From: CAZTHL01 sp964613585 | GTDB lineage: Bacteria > Pseudomonadota > Alphaproteobacteria > DSM-16000 > Inquilinaceae | Assembly: GCA_964613585.1 (NCBI GenBank) | Contig: CAZTHL010000118.1 | Location: 1 to 9,410, forward strand | Length of the DNA: 9,410 nucleotides | Reading direction: 5' to 3' | Part shown: piece after piece, positions 1 through 6,146 of the stretch | Layout: each line of letters opens with the position of its first letter | How positions within the stretch are numbered: the first letter of the stretch is position 1 | The notes under the pieces: generated by a model | Databases searched by the model: none | What the model saw: the letters and a program-made list of their open reading frames with translations, nothing else | What the model was told of the DNA's origin: nothing | Made by a program: the position numbers and the translations under genes

Positions 1-1885
1 GGACGAGCGCCACCTCGATGACCAGGTCGTAGAAGGCGCGCGGCTTCAGGCGCGGCAGCATGTTCATCTGCGCCCGGCTCTCGACCTGGAACACGCCCAG
101 GCTGTCGGCGCGGCACAGCATGTCGTAGACGGCCGGATCCTCGGCCGGCACGGTGGCCAGGGTGAGCTGCCGGCCGTGGTGCCTCGCGATCAGCTCGAGG
201 CCGCGGCGCACGCAGCTCAGCATGCCGAGGCCGAGCACGTCGACCTTGAGGATGCCGAGCCGGTCGAGATCGTCCTTGTCCCACTCGATCACCGTCCGGT
301 CGGCCATGGCGGCGTTCTCGATCGGCACGAGCTCGTCGAGCCGGTCACGGGCGATGACGAAGCCGCCGACATGCTGCGACAGGTGGCGCGGGAAGCCGAT
401 CAGCTGGCGGGTCAGCGCCAGGGTCTGGCGAAGCCGGCGGTCGCGCGGGTCGAGGCCGGCCTCGCGCACATGGCTCTCGTCGATGCCCTCGCGCCCCCAG
501 CCCCACACGGTTGCCGACAGCCGGGCCACCGTGTCCTCCGACAGGCCCATGGCCTTGCCGGCCTCGCGGACCGCCCCGCGGGCGCGGTAGCAGATCACCG
601 TGGCGGTCATGCCGGCGCGGTCGCGCCCGTACTTTTCATAAATGTATTGGATCACCTCCTCGCGCCGCTCGTGCTCGAAGTCGACATCGATGTCCGGGGG
701 CTCGTTGCGCGCGGCGGAGACGAAGCGCTCGAACAGCAGGTCGGCCCGCGCGGGATCGACCGCGGTGATGCCGAGCACGTAGCACACGGCGGAGTTGGCC
801 GCCGAGCCGCGGCCCTGGCAGAGGATGCCGCGCGAGCGGGCGAAGCGGACGATGTCGTGGACCGTGAGGAAGTAGGGCGCGTAGCCGAGCTGGCCGATGA
901 GCTCGAGCTCGTGGGCCAGCTGAGCCCGCACCGCCTCGCTCAGCCCCTCCGGATACCGGGATGCGGCGCCGAGCCAGGTCAGCCGCTCCAGCTCCGCCTG
1001 CGGCGAGCCGGCCGTGCCCGAGACCTCGTCGGGGTACTCGTAGCGGAGCTCGTCGAGGGAGAAGCGGCACAAGCGGGCCAGCTCGACCGAGCGGGCCACG
1101 GCCTCCGGATACCGGCGGAACAGGCGGGCCATCTCGGCAGGTGCCTTCAGGTGCCGCTCGGCGTTGGCGGCGAGACGCCGGCCCGCCTCGTCGATGGTGC
1201 AGTGCTGGCGGATGCAGGTCAGCAGGTCCTGCAGCGGCCGCCTTTCGGGCACATGGTACTGGACGTCGTTGGTGGCGACGAGCGTCACGCCGGTCCGCCG
1301 CGCCAGCGCCGCCAGCCGCTCGAGCCGCACGGCGTCGTCGCCGCGAAAGCGCTGCGTCGCCGCCAGCGCCAGCGCCGCCGGTCCCTCGAGCGCTCGCAGC
1401 CGCCACAGGAACGGCTCGAGCGTCTCGATGGCCGGCGCCGCCTCGCCGTCGCCGGCCGCCTCGTCCGGGTCGGGCGCCAGCAGGATCAGCACCTGGGCCT
1501 CGGCCGCCGCGGCCATGTCGGTCCAGCCGAGCCGGCACTCGCCCTTGGGGGCGCGGCGCCGGCCGACCGTGATCAGCCGCGCGAGCCGGCCGTAGGCGGC
1601 CCGGTCGGTCGGCAGGCAGAGGAGGCTGGGACCGTCCTCGAGATCGAGCCGGGCGCCGACGATCAGCCGGACGCCGTGGTCGTGCGCCGCGGCATGGGCG
1701 CGGACCACGCCGGCCAGGCTGTTGCGGTCGGTGATGGCGAGCGCCTCATGGCCGAGCGCCGCGGCGGTCAGCACCAGCTCCTCCGGGTGCGCCGCGCCGC
1801 GCAGGAAGGAGAAGCTGCTGGTCACCTGCAGCTCGGCATAGCCCGCCGCCGGGGGCGGCAGCGCGAAGGGGACGGCGTCGGGCAC
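1..1885 (-). CDS. dnaE2: Error-prone DNA polymerase DnaE2 (ImuC), N-terminal part, cut by window edge
   Basis: This is the damage-inducible C-family polymerase that, with ImuA and ImuB, carries out mutagenic lesion bypass. The frame is open from a GTG at 1885 to the left edge, giving 628 residues of a protein that is usually over 1,000. The N-terminus is PHP-like (AELQVTSSFSFLRG, then HPEELV and ITDRNSLAG near residue 51). DnaE2-typical stretches follow: ATNDVQYH, LLTCIRQHCTIDEAG, AERHLK and GRGSAANSAVCYVLG (around 350). The catalytic motif PPDIDVDFEHERR supplies D400 and D402, and D549 in LKVDVLGLG matches the third catalytic aspartate of E. coli DnaE. The start is chosen because AGGCGA lies 6 bases upstream and the usual DnaE2 N-terminus follows directly. 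It starts 11 bp after the imuB stop, so the two are co-transcribed. PHP metal ligands look lost (Q20 and T22 where active PHP domains have histidines). The C-terminal part cannot be judged. Confidence 0.96.
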   Translation of the reverse strand, partial: MPDAVPFALPPPAAGYAELQVTSSFSFLRGAAHPEELVLTAAALGHEALAITDRNSLAGVVRAHAAAHDHGVRLIVGARLDLEDGPSLLCLPTDRAAYGRLARLITVGRRRAPKGECRLGWTDMAAAAEAQVLILLAPDPDEAAGDGEAAPAIETLEPFLWRLRALEGPAALALAATQRFRGDDAVRLERLAALARRTGVTLVATNDVQYHVPERRPLQDLLTCIRQHCTIDEAGRRLAANAERHLKAPAEMARLFRRYPEAVARSVELARLCRFSLDELRYEYPDEVSGTAGSPQAELERLTWLGAASRYPEGLSEAVRAQLAHELELIGQLGYAPYFLTVHDIVRFARSRGILCQGRGSAANSAVCYVLGITAVDPARADLLFERFVSAARNEPPDIDVDFEHERREEVIQYIYEKYGRDRAGMTATVICYRARGAVREAGKAMGLSEDTVARLSATVWGWGREGIDESHVREAGLDPRDRRLRQTLALTRQLIGFPRHLSQHVGGFVIARDRLDELVPIENAAMADRTVIEWDKDDLDRLGILKVDVLGLGMLSCVRRGLELIARHHGRQLTLATVPAEDPAVYDMLCRADSLGVFQVESRAQMNMLPRLKPRAFYDLVIEVALV

Positions 1886-1896
1886 GGGCGTTCGCC

Positions 1897-3504
1897 TCAG
1901 GCGAAGAAGCCGTGCAGGAACCAAGCCGGCTGCCGGTCGGCCCGATAAGGGCCGGCGCGGCACAGCCAGAAGCGGCGGCCCTCGGTGTCCTCGACCCGGT
2001 AGTAGTCGCGCGGCGGCGTGCCGGCCGCATCCACCCACCATTCCGCGGCCAACCGCTCCGGCCCGTCGGCGCGGGCGACGTGGTGGCGAACGCCGCGCCA
2101 GAGGAACAGCACGGGCGGATCGTCGGGCAGCGGCGCCACCGCCTCGATCTCGATCGGCCGGGCCAGGAGGCGCACCGGTCGCGGCCGGTCGGCCGGCCAG
2201 GCCCGCGTAAGCGGGGCGGGCGGCACGGCCGGGACCAGGGCCACGGCGCGTTCCGGCAGATGGCTCTCGCGCGGCAAGGGTCGCGCCACGGCCGCGGGCC
2301 CCAGCCGGTTGACCAAGCGGTCGACGAGACCGGCCAGCGCCTCGTCGGCGCCGTCGGCCCGGCCGGCGCCGAGCTCGCGGTCGAGGCTGAGCGGCTCGTC
2401 GGCGAGCGGCTCGACGCGCGCGGCGGCCAGCCTCATGGTCTCGATGCCGAAGCCGGCGTCGATGCGGTCGAGCCGGTCGCGGAGCAGCCGCTTGAGCGGC
2501 TCCGCCGTGCGGCACGGACGGCTTGTGCCGACGCTCTGCCGCTCCACCGCACCGTCGACCCGGAACAGCTGCAGGTCGAGCCGGCGGGCGCCCTGCCCGG
2601 TCTCGGCCAGGCCGGCGCACAGCTCCACGAGCAGACGGTCGAGAGCGGCCGAGACGTCCTCGGTGCGGGCGATCGGCTCGGCGAAGGTCAGCCGGGCGGC
2701 GTGCGTCGGCACCGGCCGGGGCGGCGACAACGGCTCCTCGATCCGGCCCAGAGCCTGGTCGAGACGGCGCAGCAGGCCGCTGCCGAAGCGCGCCGACAGG
2801 GTGCCGCGCGGCAGCCGCTCAAGATCGCCGATGCGGCCGAGACCAAGCCGCTCGAGCCCGTTCGCGACGGCCGGTTCGAGGCGCAGGCCGCGGATCGGCA
2901 GCGGCGCCAGGGTGGCCGCGATCGCGCCGGCGGCGACAACGGCGCGTTCGGGCGCGGCGCCGTGCCCGGGCGCATGCGCCGCGCCGACGCGCGCCACGGC
3001 CCAGGCAGCCCCGGCGGTGTCGGCGATCGCGGCGCGGGCGCGGAAGCCGAGGCGGGAGAGCCGGCGCGCCAGGTCGTCGAGCAGCGCCGCCTCGCCGCCG
3101 ACCAGATGGGCGCAGCCGGTGACGTCGAGCAGCAGGCCGCCCTCGCCGGCCGCGGCGTCACCGCAGGGCACGGCCCAGGGGGTGTAACGCTCGGCCCAGC
3201 GGGCCAGACGGGCGAGCGCGTCGGAATCGCCCGCCGGGTCGGCCTCCACCACGCGCACGCCGGGCTCGAGCGCGCGAGCATCGGCCAGCGACAGGCCCGG
3301 GGTCAGCCCGGCCGCCGCGGCCCGGGCATCGACGGCGGTCAGCACGAGCCGGCCGCGCTGATTCGCGATCACGGCGAGCGGCGGCGACGCGACGCTCTGT
3401 GACGCGCGTTTCGAGCAATTTTGATGGGCCTGTAAACCCTCTAGGTCGCGAATCCGCTCGGTCGACAGCCTCGGCAGCCAGGCAGCGAGAACACGTCGGG
3501 TCAT
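1897..3504 (-). CDS. imuB: ImuB, catalytically inactive Y-family polymerase homologue of the mutasome
   Basis: ImuB is the hub of the mutasome: a Y-family polymerase-like protein that does not polymerise but is known in other bacteria to bind the beta clamp, ImuA and DnaE2. The 535-residue product starts MTRRVLAAWLPRLSTERI, where active Y polymerases have a DxD-type motif, and has LLLDVTGCAHLVGGE (about residues 124-138) where they have the SxDE motif, so the catalytic acidic residues are absent, as is normal for ImuB. Other family blocks are RLTFAEPI, RRLDLQLFRVDG, TSRPCR, and the C-terminal DYYRVEDTEGRRFWLCRAG. Length is normal. I chose the ATG at 3504; a TTG at 3516 would add four residues. 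Neither has a well-placed ribosome site (AGGA is 13 bases before the ATG). The dnaE2 GTG follows 11 bp after the stop. A 267-bp gap with its own LexA sites separates it from imuA, so it probably heads its own SOS transcript. Confidence 0.95.
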   Translation of the reverse strand: MTRRVLAAWLPRLSTERIRDLEGLQAHQNCSKRASQSVASPPLAVIANQRGRLVLTAVDARAAAAGLTPGLSLADARALEPGVRVVEADPAGDSDALARLARWAERYTPWAVPCGDAAAGEGGLLLDVTGCAHLVGGEAALLDDLARRLSRLGFRARAAIADTAGAAWAVARVGAAHAPGHGAAPERAVVAAGAIAATLAPLPIRGLRLEPAVANGLERLGLGRIGDLERLPRGTLSARFGSGLLRRLDQALGRIEEPLSPPRPVPTHAARLTFAEPIARTEDVSAALDRLLVELCAGLAETGQGARRLDLQLFRVDGAVERQSVGTSRPCRTAEPLKRLLRDRLDRIDAGFGIETMRLAAARVEPLADEPLSLDRELGAGRADGADEALAGLVDRLVNRLGPAAVARPLPRESHLPERAVALVPAVPPAPLTRAWPADRPRPVRLLARPIEIEAVAPLPDDPPVLFLWRGVRHHVARADGPERLAAEWWVDAAGTPPRDYYRVEDTEGRRFWLCRAGPYRADRQPAWFLHGFFA

Positions 3505-3537
3505 AGGATTGCGCAAATCCTGGTTAATGGACGAACA

Positions 3538-3552
3538 GGTCTGGGGCAGACC
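3538..3552 (-). other. Perfect 6-bp hairpin in the imuB leader
   Basis: GGTCTG (3538-3543) and CAGACC (3547-3552) are exact inverted repeats around a GGG loop. In the imuB messenger this hairpin would form 34-48 bases before the ATG. No T-run follows, so it is not a typical terminator. It could be a structure in the 5' leader or chance. Confidence 0.4.
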
Positions 3553-3614
3553 AGGAACGCCAGGGGGCCGATTCGGTTTACCATGGTTAATACTTTCTAA
3601 TGTATCTGTTTTAG

Positions 3615-3640
3615 GAACAAGGAGAGAACATATAAGGAAC
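3615..3640 (-). promoter_or_regulatory. Tandem LexA operator of imuB-dnaE2 (three GAAC elements, two overlapping boxes)
   Basis: GAAC occurs at 3615-3618, 3626-3629 and 3637-3640, each pair separated by exactly seven bases, so the outer elements share the middle one and form two overlapping alphaproteobacterial LexA boxes with 11-bp periodicity. On the minus strand they read GTTC-N7-GTTC-N7-GTTC. The cluster ends 110 bp upstream of the imuB ATG, in the non-coding gap after imuA. This arrangement would allow two LexA dimers, or alternative registers, to control an internal promoter for imuB and dnaE2. Confidence 0.82.
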
Positions 3641-3657
3641 TTTCAAGGTTTTTGCAG
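3629..3657 (-). promoter_or_regulatory. Candidate internal promoter for imuB-dnaE2
   Basis: On the minus strand CTGCAA (3657-3652, a weak -35 with 3 of 6 matches) is followed by a 17-bp spacer and TATATG (3634-3629, 4 of 6 to TATAAT). The -10 sits between two GTTC elements of the tandem LexA site, as expected for a repressed SOS promoter. The hexamers are poor matches, so the exact promoter is uncertain; the LexA sites are the stronger evidence that one is here. Confidence 0.4.
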
Positions 3658-3771
3658 TATTTCATTACCGTGCATGGGTATTTTTGAACCTTCAGGGCCG
3701 AGGCATGGATCGGGCGACCGGCGGTGCCTGCTGAAATGATTAACACCGTGGGGATGGGACTGCCGCCGCCA

Positions 3772-4590
3772 TCAGGCCGCCTGCCGGGCGCCGGGGCGAG
3801 CCGTCGGCGGCGTGCCAAGCCCGGCCTTGCCTTTGGCCCCGGTGTCGGCTGTGTCCTCGTCCAGGCACCAACCTGCCGCTGGCCCGAGCCACATCAGGCT
3901 CCAGGAACCCGGCCGGCCACCGCGGCAGCGCCGCAGGTCCAGCCGCCAGCGCGGATGTCCGGTGCCGGGCAGCGGAGCTCCGTCGCCGAGCCGTGCCGTT
4001 CGGCCCGGCGCCGTCACCACCCGCCAGCGGCTGACGGCCGCGCATGCCGGGTCCTCGGCGCAGCGCCGGCGCAGCACCAGGAGGGTGGTGCCGCCGGCCT
4101 CCGCTGCCAGCTGCAGGCGGCGGCCGGCGGTGAGATCGAGCCTGTCCGCCTCCGCCAGCACGGCGGCCACGGCGCCGGAGCGCGCCGTCTCCTCCAGCGC
4201 CCACAGCCGGTCGGCCGGGCGCGGCACGCGCGCCACCACCAGCCGGTCCGGGGGCAGGCCGAAGCTGGTGACGCCCGGCGCGTAGGGCGGATCGCCGGCG
4301 GCGAGCCAGAGCACGGCCCGGTGCCGGCGTGCGGCCAGACGGGCCAGCAGCGCGGCGGCGAAGCCGTCGGCCGCCGCGTCACCCGGCCGCGACGGCTCAG
4401 CCAGGATCTCGTGCAGGCAGCCAAGCGGCAGCCCGCCGTCGGGCAGGGCGGCATCCACCTCGGGCAGGCCGAGCGGCAGCACCCCGGCCGTCGCGGCGGC
4501 GCCATAGCCTTCCATCCGACGAATGGTCCGGCGCAGCGCATCGACGCGGCTGGCCTTGCCGCCCTGGATCTCGGCCGATCGGTAAGCCAT
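3772..4590 (-). CDS. imuA: ImuA, RecA-like accessory protein of the mutasome
   Basis: ImuA is a RecA/SulA-related protein needed with ImuB and DnaE2 for SOS mutagenesis; in studied species it contacts ImuB and modulates RecA. The 272-residue product has the usual family layout: an N-terminal segment SRVDALRRTIRRMEG, then LPLGLPEVDAALPDGGLPLGCLHEI as in RecA-fold ATPase relatives, PPYAPGVTSFGLPPDRLVVAR in the middle, and LDLTAGRRLQLAAEAGGTTLLVLR near residue 170. The Walker A loop is not recognisable, as is common in this family. The C-terminus ends in a GC-rich, low-complexity tail (GTPPTARPGARQAA). I prefer the ATG at 4590; a GTG at 4599 would add three residues, and neither has a clear Shine-Dalgarno. 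The promoter with a LexA box lies 38-76 bp upstream of the ATG, so the gene should be SOS-induced. Confidence 0.92.
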   Translation of the reverse strand: MAYRSAEIQGGKASRVDALRRTIRRMEGYGAAATAGVLPLGLPEVDAALPDGGLPLGCLHEILAEPSRPGDAAADGFAAALLARLAARRHRAVLWLAAGDPPYAPGVTSFGLPPDRLVVARVPRPADRLWALEETARSGAVAAVLAEADRLDLTAGRRLQLAAEAGGTTLLVLRRRCAEDPACAAVSRWRVVTAPGRTARLGDGAPLPGTGHPRWRLDLRRCRGGRPGSWSLMWLGPAAGWCLDEDTADTGAKGKAGLGTPPTARPGARQAA

Positions 4591-4626
4591 GTCGGGCACG
4601 GTTGAAACCCGGAAGACGAGCTGTTT

Positions 4627-4641
4627 GTTCGCCTTTTGTTC
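4627..4641 (-). promoter_or_regulatory. LexA operator (GTTC-N7-GTTC) of imuA
   Basis: GTTC at 4627-4630 and GTTC at 4638-4641 are separated by exactly seven bases, the LexA (SOS box) consensus of alphaproteobacteria; on the minus strand it reads GAAC-N7-GAAC. It overlaps the predicted -10 element and lies 36 bp upstream of the imuA ATG, the right place for repression. Location in front of an SOS gene makes a chance match unlikely. Confidence 0.9.
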
Positions 4642-4666
4642 TAATCTGCGGCACAGCCCGTGTCAA
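4638..4666 (-). promoter_or_regulatory. Sigma-70 promoter of imuA
   Basis: Read on the minus strand, a perfect TTGACA -35 (4666-4661) is followed by a 17-bp spacer and TAGAAC (4643-4638; 4 of 6 to TATAAT). The -10 shares its bases with one half of the LexA box. Transcription would begin about 40 bp before the imuA ATG. The -35 lies downstream of the small membrane-protein gene at 4732-4917. Confidence 0.75.
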
Positions 4667-4668
4667 GG

Positions 4669-4689
4669 GAGGCGGTGAGGCGCCGCCTC
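4669..4689 (-). terminator. GC-rich hairpin after the small membrane-protein gene
   Basis: GAGGCGG (4669-4675) pairs with CCGCCTC (4683-4689) across a 7-base loop. It lies 42 bp past the stop of the gene at 4732-4917 and directly before the -35 of imuA, so it may separate the two transcription units. It lacks a T-run, so termination there is only a suggestion. Confidence 0.35.
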
Positions 4690-4731
4690 GGCCGGCACGC
4701 TCCGCTCCCGCCGACGGAAGCGCGCTTCGGA

Positions 4732-4917
4732 TCAGTCGGAGAGCAGGCGCGGCACGCCAAATCGCAGCACCCCGGCCACCAGCGCCGCCATGGCCACGGC
4801 AACGGCGCCCGCCGCGCTGCCGTCCTTGTGCGCGAACAACAGCCCGATGATGGCCGCCACGGCCAGGACATTGCCGAGAATGCCGCTCACGGTCGACAGC
4901 GTCTGTTTCGACCACAT
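4732..4917 (-). CDS. Small two-helix membrane protein, unknown function
   Basis: This frame encodes a 61-residue protein starting MWSKQTLSTVSGILGN. Two hydrophobic stretches, about residues 11-29 and 35-53, are joined by a short polar turn HKDGS, which fits a helical hairpin in the inner membrane; the C-terminus ends in basic and polar residues (LRFGVPRLLSD). Codon third positions are strongly G or C as in neighbouring genes, which supports it being real. The longer open frame upstream runs through the assembly gap and repeat and is not credible, so the ATG at 4917 is chosen. The ribosome site is weak (GGGG about 9 bases upstream). It ends 65 bp before the imuA promoter on the same strand. 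I do not recognise a family; a role in SOS is not implied, because no LexA box precedes it. Confidence 0.6.
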   Translation of the reverse strand: MWSKQTLSTVSGILGNVLAVAAIIGLLFAHKDGSAAGAVAVAMAALVAGVLRFGVPRLLSD

Positions 4918-5080
4918 GGCCGCTTGCCCCACCCGAGATCCCGCAATCCGTCGCGACTCTAGATCGTGACCCCTTAACGCGCCCTGTAGCGGCGCGCCGC
5001 GGCTGGACCGGCAACGATCAGCGTCGCCCGGGCCGCAGCCGCGCGCCGCACTTGTCCCGGCTCCGCGCCCGAGCAAATAC

Positions 5081-5180
5081 NNNNNNNNNNNNNNNNNNNN
5101 NNNNNNNNNNNNNNNNNNNNNNNNNNNNNNNNNNNNNNNNNNNNNNNNNNNNNNNNNNNNNNNNNNNNNNNNNNNNNNNN
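5081..5180. other. Assembly gap of 100 Ns
   Basis: Exactly 100 undetermined bases, a length often used as a placeholder for a scaffold join of unknown size. The right side begins at once with a 14-bp tandem repeat, which probably caused the break. Confidence 0.98.
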
Positions 5181-5222
5181 TCCGGCCCCTGGCATCCGGC
5201 CCCTGGCATCCGGCCCCTGGCG
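5181..5222. repeat. 14-bp tandem repeat (TCCGGCCCCTGGCA), three copies visible
   Basis: Copies at 5181-5194, 5195-5208 and 5209-5222; the third ends in G instead of A, and TCCGGC of a fourth, degenerate copy follows at 5223. The array touches the N gap, so its left end and copy number are not known. The unit is not a multiple of three, so it is more likely non-coding than a protein repeat. No spacers are present, so this is not a CRISPR. Confidence 0.93.
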
Positions 5223-5411
5223 TCCGGCGCGGGCGACGACCACGCCCGACGCCGCGCCGGCGACCCACCCGAGCGGCCGAACGATCGCAGGCTCCAGAGG
5301 ATGGCTGCAGAGGCCGGGGCTCCTGCTCCGCATGCCCCTTCAAGCTGCCGGTTGATGCGCTGATTGCGCCGGCGCCGGCACCCGGAGCGGCACGGTGACC
5401 GGCCGGCTCGT

Positions 5412-6146
5412 TCAGGCCGATCCCTGGACCGGGCGGCCGTAGACGATGTGCGGGACACCGTCGATCATCATCCAACGGTAGCCGGCATAGCCTTCGGCCA
5501 GCAGTCGACGCTGCCGCATGAGGTCGCGCGGCTGGCAGATCACATCGCCGTCGGTGTCGTAGATACGCCGCCGGGCCACGTCGCGATGCAGGAGATAGGG
5601 GGCGTCGGCGGACGAACCCAGTCGACGGATGCTCAGGCCGTGATCGATCAGATGCCGCCACGCGACGTGGTTCGACACCGGCACGAGCGCCACGGCATGG
5701 CGGCGGCCGCGGTGCAGGGCATAGTCGAGCCGGCGGCAGATGAGCCATCGATGCAAGCCGCGCGCGCGATGCCCGGGCAGCACGGCCGTGCCGGCCAGGT
5801 GGCATACATAGCGGCGATCGGTCACGCCGAGACCGAGCGTGTCCGCTCGGCACCGATCGGAGCGGCCCGGCAGGCCGAGCGCGCCCACGGCGACCAGGCG
5901 GCGTCGGCTGATCACTCCGAATGTCTCACCGACCAGGCCAAGATATGCGGCAATGAACGGTCGTTCCCGAGGGCCGCAGCAATAGGGTTCCAGGGGCCGG
6001 TCGAAGGCGCGGGCTCGCAGTTCGGCCACCGCCTCGGCATCGTCAGGGCCGAGAAGCCGAAGCTCAACCCCTTCTGGCGGACCGTCCGTCGCCGACGCCA
6101 CCTCATTGAAGCCGTTCGCAGCCGGCAAAACCACGACATTGTTCAT
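5412..6146 (-). CDS. GNAT-family N-acetyltransferase
   Basis: The 244-residue product is a probable GNAT enzyme, transferring an acyl group from acyl-CoA to an amine; the substrate cannot be told. After about 27 variable residues comes VELRLLGPDDAEAVAELRARAF, the usual first strand and helix. The acyl-CoA loop is recognisable as GTAVLPGHRARGLHRWL (residues 119-135), an R-x-x-G form whose last position is His instead of the usual Gly or Ala. VALVPVSNHVAWRHLIDHGL (152-171) matches the strand and helix with the conserved Asn and the typical 'GF'-like end. The C-terminal 65 residues (with PYLLHRDV and VPHIVYGR) extend beyond the minimal domain. The ATG at 6146 has GTGGA 7-11 bases upstream as a weak ribosome site. 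It is transcribed away from the PilZ gene and appears to stand alone. Confidence 0.78.
   Translation of the reverse strand: MNNVVVLPAANGFNEVASATDGPPEGVELRLLGPDDAEAVAELRARAFDRPLEPYCCGPRERPFIAAYLGLVGETFGVISRRRLVAVGALGLPGRSDRCRADTLGLGVTDRRYVCHLAGTAVLPGHRARGLHRWLICRRLDYALHRGRRHAVALVPVSNHVAWRHLIDHGLSIRRLGSSADAPYLLHRDVARRRIYDTDGDVICQPRDLMRQRRLLAEGYAGYRWMMIDGVPHIVYGRPVQGSA

Larger units (their letters stand above)
3505..3771. other. AT-richer non-coding gap between imuA and imuB
   Basis: This 267-bp gap holds the tandem LexA operator, a candidate promoter and a leader of about 110-120 bases for imuB. The part from about 3590 to 3690 is much more AT-rich than the surrounding genes. An 8-base direct repeat TGGTTAAT occurs at 3521-3528 and 3584-3591, and a hairpin at 3538-3552. 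Short open frames on both strands (for example 3509-3739 plus) resemble nothing and are not called. Confidence 0.7.
4918..5411. other. Region without a convincing gene, containing an assembly gap and tandem repeat
   Basis: Between the small membrane-protein gene and the acetyltransferase gene there are 494 positions, 100 of them undetermined. Visible content is a 12-bp perfect palindrome GCGGCGCGCCGC (4989-5000), the run of Ns, a 14-bp tandem repeat and GC-rich sequence with short inverted repeats. Open frames that cross the Ns depend on unknown sequence and are not called. A gene could be hidden or broken here, since the true gap length is unknown. Confidence 0.6.

Noticed and set aside
636..1538. 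Open frame of 300 codons on the minus strand
   Set aside because: It is in another frame over dnaE2 and is an Arg/Gly/Ala/Pro-rich out-of-frame translation with no recognisable domain.
176..1948. Open frame of 590 codons on the plus strand
   Set aside because: It is antisense to dnaE2, whose translation on the minus strand carries all family motifs. High GC keeps the opposite strand open.
1912..3402. Open frame of 496 codons on the plus strand
   Set aside because: It is antisense to imuB and shows no domain.
3681..3733. Possible terminator after imuA
   Set aside because: TTCAG/CTGAA inverted repeats exist, but the loop is over 30 bases and no clean stem plus T-run could be found.
3509..3739. 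Open frame of 76 codons in the imuA-imuB gap (plus)
   Set aside because: It overlaps the LexA operators and the imuB leader, lacks a ribosome site and resembles no family.
3724..4605. Open frame of 293 codons on the plus strand
   Set aside because: It is antisense to imuA with biased, Arg/Ala/Gln-rich composition.
5181..5222. Possible CRISPR array
   Set aside because: The repeats are only 14 bp and directly adjacent with no spacers; no cas gene is near.
4732..5853. Long minus-strand frame of 373 codons through the Ns
   Set aside because: It depends on undetermined bases and overlaps the acetyltransferase gene. Only its last 61 codons look like a gene.
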